Source: Mycolicibacterium rutilum (GTDB lineage: Bacteria; Actinomycetota; Actinomycetes; Mycobacteriales; Mycobacteriaceae). From it: 64,000 nucleotides of DNA. Under the pieces are notes generated by a model. It worked only from the letters and a program-made list of their open reading frames with translations. It was not told where the DNA came from and ran no database searches. Positions within the stretch are counted from its first letter, which is position 1; every line of letters begins with the position of its first letter. Both the position numbers and the translations under genes were made by a program. The stretch spans positions 372,001 through 436,000 of the forward strand of contig NZ_LT629971.1 in the NCBI RefSeq assembly GCF_900108565.1. Reading direction: 5' to 3'. Shown here one piece after another: positions 1 to 8,520 of the stretch.

Positions 1-970
1 GGCCGCCGCGCCACTGCAGCACCCCGAACGTGCCCAGCGCGGCGACCAACACGATCGAACCGGTCACCGCCAGCACGCGCCGCGACACCCGTCGGCGTGT
101 GGTGCGCGCCGGGCTGCGTCGCGCCTGGTGCCTGCCGCTGCCCGTCGTGCGCACCGGCGCGTTGAAGGCGCGCCGCGTGGCCTCGGCCAGGTCGCCGGCC
201 TTCTGGAAGCGCTTGGCCGGTTTCTTGGCCATGCCCTTGGCGATCACGTCGTCGAACGCGGCCAACCGCGGGTCGATCGCCGACGGCTTCGGGATCTCCT
301 TGGTCATGTGGCCGGCGATCTGCTGTTCGAGGCTGTCGGCCGGATACGGCCGCTCGCCGGTCAAGCATTCGTAGAGCACGCAGGCGAGCGCGTAGATGTC
401 GGCGGTCGGGTCGACGGGCTTGCCCTCGAAGCGTTCGGGGGCCATGTAGGCCATGGTGCCGAGGGTGCTGCCCGCGGTGGTCAAACCCTTCTCACCGGCG
501 GTGCGGGCCAGCCCGAAGTCGATGAGATAGACGAAGTCGCGGTCGGTGATCAGGATGTTCGACGGTTTGATGTCGCGGTGGATCAGGCCGGCGCCGTGCG
601 CGGCGTCGAGCGCCATCGCGACCTGCTCGACGACCTTGACCGCGAGCGCGATGTCGATCGGCTTGCCGGTGTCGGTGAGCATGGCGCCCAGGTTGCGGCC
701 CTCGATCAGCCGCATGTCGAGGTAAAGCCGGCCGTCGATCTCGCCGAAACCGTGGATCGGCACCACATGTGGGTCGTTGAGGCCCGCGGCGGCCTGCGAT
801 TCGCGGCGGAAGCGCTGCTGGAAGATTTCGTCGGCGGCCATGCTGGGCGGCAACACTTTCAGCGCGACGATGCGGTCAGTGCGGGTGTCGTAGGCGCGAT
901 AGACCTCACCCATGCCGCCACGGCCTATCAGCTGCTGCAGCTGATAGTGCCCGAATGGTGTCGAATCCAC
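1..970 (-). CDS. Serine/threonine protein kinase, PknD/PknE type (C-terminus beyond window)
   Basis: The first 323 residues of a receptor-type Ser/Thr kinase are present, starting at a GTG with AGGG just upstream. The kinase core is complete: glycine loop GRGGMG (16-21), ATP lysine K38, HRD at 131-133 with KPSN following, and DFG at 151-153. After about residue 275 comes an Arg-rich juxtamembrane stretch, then one hydrophobic membrane span at the left edge, so the sensor domain lies outside the window. Wording such as PHVVPIH and DIYALACVLYECLTG resembles M. tuberculosis PknD/PknE. All key catalytic residues are kept, so it is probably an active membrane kinase. The signal sensed cannot be told from this part. 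Confidence 0.93.
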   Translation of the reverse strand, partial: MDSTPFGHYQLQQLIGRGGMGEVYRAYDTRTDRIVALKVLPPSMAADEIFQQRFRRESQAAAGLNDPHVVPIHGFGEIDGRLYLDMRLIEGRNLGAMLTDTGKPIDIALAVKVVEQVAMALDAAHGAGLIHRDIKPSNILITDRDFVYLIDFGLARTAGEKGLTTAGSTLGTMAYMAPERFEGKPVDPTADIYALACVLYECLTGERPYPADSLEQQIAGHMTKEIPKPSAIDPRLAAFDDVIAKGMAKKPAKRFQKAGDLAEATRRAFNAPVRTTGSGRHQARRSPARTTRRRVSRRVLAVTGSIVLVAALGTFGVLQWRGG

Positions 971-1099
971 CGTCCCTGTTAACCCCTCGACAGCGGCCAA
1001 CCCCGCATCGTGTGTCGCTTGAAGTTACCGCATGTTTGCCAGAATCTCTTAATAATCGACGCCGCCGATGATTGCAGCGCTTTCGCGCCCTGCTGAGCG

Positions 1100-3316
1100 C
1101 TAGGCGGTCAGCAGGGCGTCGAGTTCGCTGGCGGGTGCGACCGCGGTGGCGTTGGTGGTCGGCACCGACAGCTTCACGTTGGACACCGTGAGCCGCCCGT
1201 AGGTGATGAAGGCCTGGTACTGGATCGCGGACGCGACGATCTGCAGGGTCACCGTCTGGCCCGGTTCGAGCGTGTGCGCGATCTGTTCGAGGGAGACGGT
1301 GGCGACGTGTTCCTCACCGTCGAGCGTCACCGGTATCGGCGTCACCTGGTTGCCGAGCACCAGCCCGGTCTCGTCGTCGACGAGTTGGGCGTAGACGTGC
1401 CGAGCCTCACCCGTTCCGGAGTAGGTGAACTCCAATTGCGGTGCGCCGACGAGGTATTGGGTGGTCTGCTGGGCGGGCAGCGTGACGTTTACGGCGTTGG
1501 CGGCGCGCGAGCTGGACAGGATGCCCAGTAGCGCGCCGATCGGGCCCGCTTGCAGCGCACGCAGATTCGGGCCCGAGCCGTTGAAGAACTGGTACAGCCC
1601 GAGCGTCTCACTGATGGTGGTCTGCACCGCCAGCGCCGGTCCCGGCGTCACCGGGTACTGGCTGGAACCGAAGCGCCGGCCCTTCTGGTCGACCCACTCG
1701 AACTGCGGGCCGGTGCTGACTGCCAGGCCCATCACGTACCTGTCGAGCCAGTTCATCGTCGCTTCCTCGATCAGCGTGCCGTCGTTACCGCTGCTGATGC
1801 AGGCGCCGTGACCGCCGCAGAACCACACGACCTTGGTCGGAACCCCGTTGCCGATCAACGCGATCGCGTTGTCGTGCGCCTCCTGCAGCGAGAACAGCGT
1901 GTCGACGGTGCCCTGCAGCAGCAGGGTCGGCGCGGTGATCTGGTCGAGCAACCGGTCGGGGCTGCGTTGGTCGAGGAAGTCCTGCTGGGCGGGCGTGATC
2001 TGGCCGGTGAACAGCCCGGTCGCGACTGCGCCGTAGATCTGCGGGTTGACCCGGGCGCCGGTGAGCAGCAGCGCGGCGGTGAGGATCGCGCCCCAGCTGG
2101 TCTTCACCGCGCCGGCGTTGTACAGCGAGGTGTTGAGGTTGTTCCAGGCGATCGTCGGCGCGATCGCGTCGACCCGGTGATCGATTGCGGCGGTGACCAA
2201 TTGGATTCCGCCGCCGTAGGAGGCGCCGACCATCCCGATCCGCGGGTCGCCCGGCGCGTCAAGCTGGACCTCGGGTTGCTGGGCGATCCAGTCCAGGATC
2301 GCCTTCATGTCCTGGCCCTCGTAGGCGGGGTTGTCGATCTGCAGGACGCCGCCGGATTGCCATTCGCCGCGCGGATCCCAGGTGACGACGTTGTAGCCGC
2401 CCTGCAGCAGCGGCGCCATCCCGATGACCTGGTTGGGCATGAACGGGTTGTCCTGCGCGAGCGGGTTGGTCTCGCCCGGCAGGCCGAGTCCGGGGCCGTT
2501 GAGGATCGTCGGCGCGACCTTGCCGGTGTTGGCGCCCTGGGCGGGGAAGAAGTGGACGTAGATCGCGGTGCCGTCGGCGGAGATGACGTGCACGTCGCGG
2601 GGTGTGGTGCCGCCGGTGAAGCCGACCGGGTAGCCGATGATCGGGTGCAGGATGTCGCCGACGAACGGCACCTGTTTGAGCGCCGCGACCACCGGGGTGA
2701 CGAACAGCGGGCCGAAGATCGGTACGTGCTGCAGCGGGGTCAGCAGAGGCGTCGACGGTTTGGCGACGACGGTGGTGGCGGCGACGGGTGTCGCGCTGAC
2801 ACTGTTGGCGGCAGCTGGGGACTCGTCCTGCGACGCCCCGATCTCGCGCCGGCTGGCGGCGGCCAGCGTCCACGCCGCGGTCTCCACGGGCGCCGGTTCG
2901 TCCTCGCCGTCGTCGGCGGCCGGCTTGTCGACCGCTTCGTCCGGCTGCGAAACGGCGACCGTCGCTTGCTTTTTGGGTTTGTTGGCCGGTTCGTCGGGCT
3001 CGTCGGATTCGTCCTTGGGTTCTTCGTCGGCCTTGTCGTCGTCGTCCTTGGTGGCCTTGGTGTCTTTGGTGTCGTCTTCCTTCTCGGTGTCGTCCTCTTT
3101 GGCGGCACCGGACACCGTGGTGTCGGGCTTCTTGGCGTCGGCCTTCTTGGTGTCGGCTTTCGATTCGGAGGAACTCGATTGCGATGTTCCCGACGTCGAC
3201 GCCGAGGTGTCCGACGGTTCGGCGGAGGCCACGCCGTGTCCGGTGAACACCGCCGTCCCGATGCCCAGCGCAACCGCCAACCCGCCGACTCGACCCACGT
3301 ATGTCCCCGCACCCAT
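1100..3316 (-). CDS. Secreted alpha/beta hydrolase, CocE/NonD (peptidase S15-like) family
   Basis: A 738-residue exported hydrolase. Residues 1-32 form a signal peptide ending near ASA. A long low-complexity linker rich in Ser, Thr, Lys, Asp and Glu follows (about 33-150), as if to hold the enzyme away from the cell wall. The hydrolase domain starts near residue 190. The nucleophile elbow GASYGG places the catalytic Ser at 366, with the likely acid at D472 (GTVD) and base at H503 (GGHGAC). A beta-rich C-terminal part (about 600-738) resembles the jelly-roll domain of CocE/X-Pro-peptidase relatives. The family hydrolyses esters or amides, and the substrate here is unknown. Many mycobacteria carry similar acidic-linker hydrolases. 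Confidence 0.85.
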   Translation of the reverse strand: MGAGTYVGRVGGLAVALGIGTAVFTGHGVASAEPSDTSASTSGTSQSSSSESKADTKKADAKKPDTTVSGAAKEDDTEKEDDTKDTKATKDDDDKADEEPKDESDEPDEPANKPKKQATVAVSQPDEAVDKPAADDGEDEPAPVETAAWTLAAASRREIGASQDESPAAANSVSATPVAATTVVAKPSTPLLTPLQHVPIFGPLFVTPVVAALKQVPFVGDILHPIIGYPVGFTGGTTPRDVHVISADGTAIYVHFFPAQGANTGKVAPTILNGPGLGLPGETNPLAQDNPFMPNQVIGMAPLLQGGYNVVTWDPRGEWQSGGVLQIDNPAYEGQDMKAILDWIAQQPEVQLDAPGDPRIGMVGASYGGGIQLVTAAIDHRVDAIAPTIAWNNLNTSLYNAGAVKTSWGAILTAALLLTGARVNPQIYGAVATGLFTGQITPAQQDFLDQRSPDRLLDQITAPTLLLQGTVDTLFSLQEAHDNAIALIGNGVPTKVVWFCGGHGACISSGNDGTLIEEATMNWLDRYVMGLAVSTGPQFEWVDQKGRRFGSSQYPVTPGPALAVQTTISETLGLYQFFNGSGPNLRALQAGPIGALLGILSSSRAANAVNVTLPAQQTTQYLVGAPQLEFTYSGTGEARHVYAQLVDDETGLVLGNQVTPIPVTLDGEEHVATVSLEQIAHTLEPGQTVTLQIVASAIQYQAFITYGRLTVSNVKLSVPTTNATAVAPASELDALLTA

Positions 3317-3378
3317 ACCTATGTGTCTACCGGCGGGCCCGTCACGCCATGGCGGGTTTCGGCCGATTCACAGCGAAG

Positions 3379-4209
3379 CTAGCCTGCGGGCTCGCTGTCG
3401 GTCACCGCGAGGGAGCCCAGCAGCTTCAGCGCGTGCGCGTCGGTCGAGTTCGGTGCCGCGTGATACACGACCAGTTCCTGACCGGGTGCCGACCGCACGT
3501 CGAACGTCTGCATCGACAGCGTCAGCTCACCGACCTCGTGATGGTAGAACCGCTTGGTCTCCAACGCTTTTCCGCGGGCGTCGTGCCGCTCCCAAAGACG
3601 GGTGAACTCGTCGCTGGCCGCGAGTAATTCGCTCAACACCCGCTGGATGCGCGGGTGGTTCGGCGACCGGCCGTGGTTGAGGCGGAAGCCGGCGACCGCG
3701 TTCGCCGCCGCCTTGTCCCAGTCGCGGTAGAACGCGCGGGCGCCGGGATCGGTGAACACGACGTGCATCAGGTTGCGCGAGTGGGTCCAGTCGTGGAACA
3801 GCGCATCGGCAATCTTGTTGGAGGCCAACACGTCATAGGCGATGTTGTAGACGATCGCCGGGTTGTCCGGCCACGCTGCCATCAGGTCGAGCAGCGCCGG
3901 CTCGACCTGGTCGACGACCGCCACGTCGTCGCGGGGAATGTGCCCGGCCAACCGGTACAGATGCCGGCGGCCGTCGTCACCGAGGCGCAGCGCCGTGGCG
4001 AGCGCCTCGACCACCTGCGCCGACGGTGACCGTTCGCGGCCCTGCTCGAGGCGCGTGAAGTAGTCGACGCTCAAGCCCGCCAACAACGCCACTTCCTCCC
4101 GGCGCAGCCCGGCCACCCGCCGGTGACCGGCGCGCGGCAGGCCGACCGACTCCGGGCTCACCGCGGCGCGGGCGGCGCGCAGGTATTCCCCCAGCTCGGT
4201 GTCGGCCAT
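3379..4209 (-). CDS. XRE-family regulator with MmyB-like ligand-binding domain
   Basis: A 276-residue regulator. An N-terminal helix-turn-helix (about 8-75, with GLRREEVALLAGLS then YFTRLEQGRE) is followed by the MmyB-type PAS-like domain (about 100-265), recognisable from the WPDNPAIVYN region and the conserved H and W positions. This architecture is common in actinobacterial MmyB/XRE proteins, which usually control a divergent short-chain dehydrogenase. Exactly that is found here: the SDR at 4343 is transcribed the other way, with 133 bp between the two starts. Some members bind fatty acids, but the ligand here is not known. Confidence 0.9.
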   Translation of the reverse strand: MADTELGEYLRAARAAVSPESVGLPRAGHRRVAGLRREEVALLAGLSVDYFTRLEQGRERSPSAQVVEALATALRLGDDGRRHLYRLAGHIPRDDVAVVDQVEPALLDLMAAWPDNPAIVYNIAYDVLASNKIADALFHDWTHSRNLMHVVFTDPGARAFYRDWDKAAANAVAGFRLNHGRSPNHPRIQRVLSELLAASDEFTRLWERHDARGKALETKRFYHHEVGELTLSMQTFDVRSAPGQELVVYHAAPNSTDAHALKLLGSLAVTDSEPAG

Positions 4210-4342
4210 GGCGCAATGCTACGGCGCACCGCCGCCGCGAGGGTGGGTGCAGCACTCCCAGGAAACCCGCGCCCTTCCCGGTGTTGCTGCGCCGCACCAA
4301 AGTTGGGGTGAACAACAACACCGATCCAGGAGAGCGCGACCC

Positions 4343-5056
4343 ATGATCGACCCCAAAGTCGCATTCGTCACCGGCGCCAGCAGCGGCATCGGACGGGCTG
4401 TGGCCACTCGCCTGGCCGCCGACGGCCTCCGCGTGGTCGCGGCGGCCCGGCGCACCGAGCGGCTGACTGAACTCGCCGAACACCACCCCACCATCGAGCC
4501 CTGCACCCTCGACGTCGCCGACCGCGACGCCGTGCGCGCGGCAGTGGACGACACCGTCGCCCGGCACGGCCGCCTCGACGTGTTCATCGCCAACGCCGGG
4601 GTGATGCCGCTGTCGCGGCTCGACGCCGGGCTCGTCGACGAGTGGGACCGCATGATCGACGTCAACGTGCGCGGTCTGCTGCACGGCATCCACGCCGCGC
4701 TGCCCCACTTCACCCGGCAGGGCAGCGGCCACTTCATCACGATGGCCTCGATCGGGGCGCACTCGGTCACGACCACCGCCGCGGTGTACTGCGGCACCAA
4801 GTACGCGGCTTGGGCGATCACCGAAGGGCTCCGGATGGAATCGCCGCCGGGAATCCGGGTCACGACGGTCTCCCCCGGCGTCGTCGAAAGCGAGCTGGCG
4901 GACACGATCAGCGACCCGGGCGCCAAGGAATACATGGCCGAATACCGGCGTCATGCGCTCGATCCCGACGCCATCGGCAACGCCGTCGCCTACGCCGTGC
5001 ACCAACCGCCGGGCGTCGACGTCAACGAGATCGTCGTGCGGCCCGTGCAGCGGTGA
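4343..5056 (+). CDS. Short-chain dehydrogenase/reductase (SDR)
   Basis: A 237-residue classical SDR. The cofactor motif TGASSGIG lies at about 9-16, NAG near residue 83, and the catalytic Ser then YCGTK (Y-x-x-x-K) near 150. The ATG at 4343 is chosen because AGGAGAG lies 8-14 bases upstream and the Rossmann strand begins immediately; an open frame extends further upstream but has no such site. It is divergent from the MmyB-type regulator at 3379 and is probably its target. SDRs in this arrangement are usually of undefined substrate. Confidence 0.9.
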   Translation: MIDPKVAFVTGASSGIGRAVATRLAADGLRVVAAARRTERLTELAEHHPTIEPCTLDVADRDAVRAAVDDTVARHGRLDVFIANAGVMPLSRLDAGLVDEWDRMIDVNVRGLLHGIHAALPHFTRQGSGHFITMASIGAHSVTTTAAVYCGTKYAAWAITEGLRMESPPGIRVTTVSPGVVESELADTISDPGAKEYMAEYRRHALDPDAIGNAVAYAVHQPPGVDVNEIVVRPVQR

Positions 5057-5122
5057 GGGCATACCAGGTTTGAAGCCCTCACCTCGGTCAATCCCACCCG
5101 TGGTCGATCGAGGGAGACAGGG

Positions 5123-5710
5123 GTGGAAACGGTCACGTTCGGGTGGTGGCGCTGGCGGTGGTGCCATGCGTTGGGCCGCAATCCGCTGGTGCGAACCAGC
5201 GACCGCATCGAAGCCATGATCGCCGCGATGGCGGTCGCCGCCGTGCTGGTCGCGATTCCCATCGCCGCCGCGATGGCCACCGCCATCCACGACGAACGCG
5301 GCCAGGCCTACGCCGCCGAGGCCGAGCGCCACGTGCAGATCACGGCCACCGTGACCCAGGCCAGCCCGACGCTGCCGCGGACCAACGTCAGCGTGGTGCA
5401 AGCCGCGTGGGACTTCGGCGGCACCGAACACGTCGGGCGCTTCCAGTGGGACAAGCCGGTGCGGGCCGGCCAGAACATCGACATCGTCGTCGACCAGGAC
5501 GGGCGGCGAATGGTGCCGCTGGACCCGTGGTGGCGCGCCGGGCTGGACGGGACGATCGCCGCGATCACGTTCTGGCTCGCGGTGGCCGGAGTTGCGGCGG
5601 GCTCCGTCGCGATCGCGCGGCCCTGCCTGAGGCGCATGCGCTACGCCGCGTGGGACCGCGACATCGCTAGCCTCGCCGACGATGGCGGAACCACGAACCG
5701 ACACGGCTGA
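5123..5710 (+). CDS. Rv1733c-family membrane protein
   Basis: A 195-residue protein with two membrane spans (about 30-55 and 137-160) flanking an extracytoplasmic domain. The RNPLVRTSDRIEA segment before the first helix and the WDRDI near the end match the mycobacterial family typified by Rv1733c, a DosR-regulon antigen in M. tuberculosis whose function is unknown. GAGGGAGA upstream serves as ribosome site. No DosR box is seen in the 66 bp before it. Its last 29 bases overlap the next gene in another frame. Confidence 0.85.
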   Translation: METVTFGWWRWRWCHALGRNPLVRTSDRIEAMIAAMAVAAVLVAIPIAAAMATAIHDERGQAYAAEAERHVQITATVTQASPTLPRTNVSVVQAAWDFGGTEHVGRFQWDKPVRAGQNIDIVVDQDGRRMVPLDPWWRAGLDGTIAAITFWLAVAGVAAGSVAIARPCLRRMRYAAWDRDIASLADDGGTTNRHG

Positions 5711-6476
5711 CCTGATCGACGAGTGGCGGCTGCGCCCCGACGGCGGCCCCTTCGCCGACCCCATGGTGCTGCCGGTGCGCACCGAGGACGGCGCCCGGGC
5801 TGTGCTCAAGCTCGGGGCGTCCCCGCACGAACATCTGGTGTTACGCCGCTGGGCCGGACGCGGCGCGGTGCGACTACTGCGGGCTGATCCGCGCCGACGG
5901 GCAGTGCTGACCGAACGAGCCGGTCCCCGCACCCTCGAATCGCTGACCGACGTCGACGCCTGCCGGGTGGTCGCCGAACTCTACCGTGACCTACACGTAC
6001 CCGCGATGCCGCAATTACCCTCAGCGCCAACGCTTCTGGCGCAGTGGGCGGAGGACTTCGACGCGCTGCCCCGGGGTGCGCCCATACCGCACCGGCTGGT
6101 CGAGCAGGCGTCGGTGCGGGCCCGTGAGCTGGCCGGCGCACCCGCCGAGACCGTCGTGCACGGCAACCTGCACTACGGCACCGTGCTGGCCGCCGACCGC
6201 GCGCCGTGGCTGGCGATCGCGCCGCGACCGGTCAACGGCGACCCGCACTTCGAGATCGCCCCGATGTTGTGGACGCGCTGGGAGGAGATCGCCGACGACG
6301 CGCGCCATGGCGTGCAGCGCCGGTTCTATGCGCTAGTGGACGCCGCCGGTTTCGACGAGGACCTCGCACGGGCGTGGGTGGTGTTGCGGGTGGTGCGGGA
6401 GGCAACGCGAGCGCTCGACGGCGACGCCGCGACGCTGACCCGGTTGGTCACGCTCGCAAAGGCTGTGCAGGACTGA
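5682..6476 (+). CDS. Aminoglycoside/hydroxyurea phosphotransferase-like protein, catalytically degenerate
   Basis: A 264-residue member of the APH(6)/hydroxyurea kinase family, with the family's whole-length fold and the ATP lysine K43 (AVLKLG). The catalytic loop, normally HGDLHxxNVL, reads HGNLHYGTVL: the catalytic Asp is Asn162 and the metal-binding Asn is Thr167. The metal-binding Asp of the family's AIDPKP motif is Ala180 (AIAPRP). Three essential positions are thus lost while the fold is kept, so antibiotic kinase activity is unlikely. It overlaps the Rv1733c-like gene by 29 bp, suggesting translational coupling. A pseudokinase binding role is an inference. Confidence 0.85.
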   Translation: MAEPRTDTADLIDEWRLRPDGGPFADPMVLPVRTEDGARAVLKLGASPHEHLVLRRWAGRGAVRLLRADPRRRAVLTERAGPRTLESLTDVDACRVVAELYRDLHVPAMPQLPSAPTLLAQWAEDFDALPRGAPIPHRLVEQASVRARELAGAPAETVVHGNLHYGTVLAADRAPWLAIAPRPVNGDPHFEIAPMLWTRWEEIADDARHGVQRRFYALVDAAGFDEDLARAWVVLRVVREATRALDGDAATLTRLVTLAKAVQD

Positions 6477-6525
6477 GGTAGCACTTCGAGGTTTGAGCTT
6501 TGCTGCCGGTGGTAAAAGCACGAGC

Positions 6526-7044
6526 ATGTTGATCAACTTGAAGAGGTTCTCACCGCTTCTGCTGGCCGGTGCGGCCGCCGCGGCGATCGCGGCTGCGCCA
6601 ACAGGCTTAGCTTCTCCGTCATTCCTGCCGGCCGGTGGCCTGGCGGGATGTGTTGATCCTGCCGGCACGGGCTGCGCGGCACCTGCGCCGCCGCCGCCCG
6701 CCGCACCGGGGGCATGGGTTCCGCCTCCGCCGCCGCCTCCTGGCGCGCCTGTTCCCCCGCCGCCTCCGGGTGCGCCCGCGGTCGCGGGTGCGGTTCCGGG
6801 TGGACCGGGCGGCGTCGCCGGACCGGAGGGCGCCGCGGGTGCGATCCCCGGTGGCCCGGCGGGCGTGGCCGGCCCCGAGGGTGCGTCCGGCGTCATCCCG
6901 GGTGGTCCCGGGGGCGTTGCCGGACCTGAGGGTGCAACGGGCGCGATCCCCGGCGGCCCGTCAGGCACCGCCGGACCGGGCGGTGCGGCCGGTTGCATCC
7001 CCGGTGTGGGCTGCGGCAGCGTGCCCGCCACCGACATTCCCTGA
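6526..7044 (+). CDS. Secreted proline/glycine-rich repeat protein
   Basis: A 172-residue exported protein starting at the ATG at 6526. A TTG 33 bases upstream is in frame but would put polar residues before the signal peptide. The hydrophobic signal (about 8-30) ends at GLAS. A proline-rich block of PPPP runs follows, then four near-identical 17-residue units of the form GAxPGGPxGVAGPEGAx and a Cys-containing tail (GCIPGVGCG). The four Cys residues could pair once outside the cell. No enzyme domain is seen. Similar Pro/Gly-rich exported proteins are common in mycobacteria, with no known function. Confidence 0.75.
   Translation: MLINLKRFSPLLLAGAAAAAIAAAPTGLASPSFLPAGGLAGCVDPAGTGCAAPAPPPPAAPGAWVPPPPPPPGAPVPPPPPGAPAVAGAVPGGPGGVAGPEGAAGAIPGGPAGVAGPEGASGVIPGGPGGVAGPEGATGAIPGGPSGTAGPGGAAGCIPGVGCGSVPATDIP
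6787..6990 (+). repeat. Four tandem 51-bp coding repeats
   Basis: Four direct repeats of exactly 51 bp encode the 17-residue units of the secreted Pro/Gly-rich protein (units begin at 6787, 6838, 6889 and 6940). Differences are mostly at third codon positions and at the last residue of each unit (A, S, T, A). Confidence 0.9.
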
Positions 7045-7066
7045 GCTATTTCGCGTCGCGGGTGAA

Positions 7067-7102
7067 GCGGCGGCGGGTGTTGGGGTTTTCGCCCGCCGCC
7101 GC
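7067..7102. terminator. Bidirectional intrinsic-type hairpin between convergent genes
   Basis: A perfect 11-bp inverted repeat (GCGGCGGCGGG at 7067 and its complement at 7092) has a 14-nt loop holding GGGGTTTTC. It lies between the ends of the secreted repeat protein and the P450. There is no long U tract, as is usual for mycobacterial terminators. Confidence 0.65.
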
Positions 7103-7109
7103 GTCCGCG

Positions 7110-8474
7110 TCAATCCTGTTGTAGCGCAGCGCTATCCGTGCGGACCGCCTCGACGGCGGCGTCGGCAACCTGTCTGCGCGTCCGCACGGTGATGCGCGCG
7201 CCGCGGTGCGGCGTCAGAATCACGTGTTTGATCCTCGGCCGTTCGCCGGGCGAGGTGGTCGTCGCCAATTCGACCCGGCGCAGCACCTCGCGCAGCACCA
7301 CCCGCATCTCGACCATCGCGAAACCTGCACCGAGACAACGTCGATTGCCGCCGCCGAACGGCAGCCACGTCGTCGGGCTCAACGTCGCGCCGAGCATGCG
7401 GTCCGGTTCGAAGCGGTCGGGGTCGGGATAGATCTCGGCGTCGTCGTGCACGAGCGTGATGCTGGGCACCACCATCACCCCGGCGGGTAGCCGGTACCCC
7501 GCGATCTCGACGGGTTCGGTGAGGATCCGGCCGACGTCGGGCACCACCGGCCGAATTCGCAACGTCTCCTTGTCAATTGCGTCGAGGTACTCGTCGTCGC
7601 CGTCGTCCGCCGCGCGCACCGCGGCGACGAGCAGATCTGGGTGTCGCGTCAATCTCTCCAGCGCCCAGGACAGTCCGGTCGCGGTGGTGTCGTGACCGGC
7701 CACCAACAGGGTGATCAACTGGTCGCGCAGTTCCTTGTCGGTCATGGCCGAACCGTCGTCGGCGCCGACGCGCACCAGCATCGCCAGCGCGTCGGTGCGG
7801 TCGGCGAGATCCGGATCCGCACGGCGGTCGGCGATCTCGGCGTAGAGCAGCCGGTCGGCCTCCGCCATGAGCCGGCGCAGCCGCCGCCAGGGCCGGCGCT
7901 CGATCAGTTCCGGCCTCGCGATCGCCAGCGACTCCCACGGCCCGACACTCAACAGTCGCGGCATCACGTCGCGCAGCGCCGCGAGCCGGGCCGGGTCGCT
8001 GGCGCCGATCACCGTCCGCAGGATCACTTCGAGCGTGATCTCGGCCATCTTCGGCGCCACGGCGAAGGGCCTGCCGACGGGCCAGCCGGCGATGTTGTCC
8101 GCGGCGATCTCGGCCATCACCGCGGCTTGGCGCGCGACCGCGTCCCGGTGGAACGGCGCCATCATCGAGCGGCGGCGGTCCCGGTGCACGTCCTCGTCGA
8201 TCACCAGCACCGAGGAATCGCCGAGCAACCCCGACAACATCGAATTCGCCTCGCCCGCATGGAAAATCCGTGGGTCGCCGGCGAAGACGGTCTTGATGTC
8301 GGCGGGGTCGGCCAGATACACCATCTGCCCCATGACGGAGTTGGTCAGCGTGAAGACCTTTCCGTAGCGACGCTGGGCCAGCGCCACCACGCGGGGCCAC
8401 CAGCGCAGCATCAGCAGCGACATCGCGATCGACGGCAGCCGCGGGCCGGGCGGCAGCGCCGTTGTTGTACTCAT
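7110..8474 (-). CDS. Cytochrome P450 (CYP135/CYP138-like)
   Basis: A 454-residue P450. The haem loop FGGGNRRCLG places the thiolate at C380. The I-helix oxygen motif AGHDTT, the K-helix ETLR (E-x-x-R) and the PERF-type region DPDRFEPDR are all present. The wording of the haem loop resembles mycobacterial CYP135/CYP136/CYP138 enzymes of unknown substrate. It lies 46 bp behind the Zn-dependent alcohol dehydrogenase gene on the same strand, so P450, alcohol dehydrogenase and DsbA-like protein may be co-transcribed, perhaps oxidising a shared lipid or xenobiotic substrate. No ferredoxin is encoded next to it. Confidence 0.93.
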   Translation of the reverse strand: MSTTTALPPGPRLPSIAMSLLMLRWWPRVVALAQRRYGKVFTLTNSVMGQMVYLADPADIKTVFAGDPRIFHAGEANSMLSGLLGDSSVLVIDEDVHRDRRRSMMAPFHRDAVARQAAVMAEIAADNIAGWPVGRPFAVAPKMAEITLEVILRTVIGASDPARLAALRDVMPRLLSVGPWESLAIARPELIERRPWRRLRRLMAEADRLLYAEIADRRADPDLADRTDALAMLVRVGADDGSAMTDKELRDQLITLLVAGHDTTATGLSWALERLTRHPDLLVAAVRAADDGDDEYLDAIDKETLRIRPVVPDVGRILTEPVEIAGYRLPAGVMVVPSITLVHDDAEIYPDPDRFEPDRMLGATLSPTTWLPFGGGNRRCLGAGFAMVEMRVVLREVLRRVELATTTSPGERPRIKHVILTPHRGARITVRTRRQVADAAVEAVRTDSAALQQD

Positions 8475-8520
8475 GCCTAATAGAGTACGAGCGCCGCGCC
8501 GCGAAAGGAATAGGAAATCG

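Noticed and set aside
1550..3382. A 610-codon open frame on the plus strand opposite the secreted hydrolase.
   Set aside because: It mirrors the codon bias of the high-G+C gene on the other strand, shows Arg/Asp/Gly-rich composition and has no family motifs.
5682..6476. An aminoglycoside or hydroxyurea resistance gene.
   Set aside because: Catalytic Asp and metal ligands are replaced, so resistance cannot be claimed.
6493..6525. TTG start upstream for the secreted repeat protein.
   Set aside because: It adds polar residues before the signal peptide and has no clear ribosome site.
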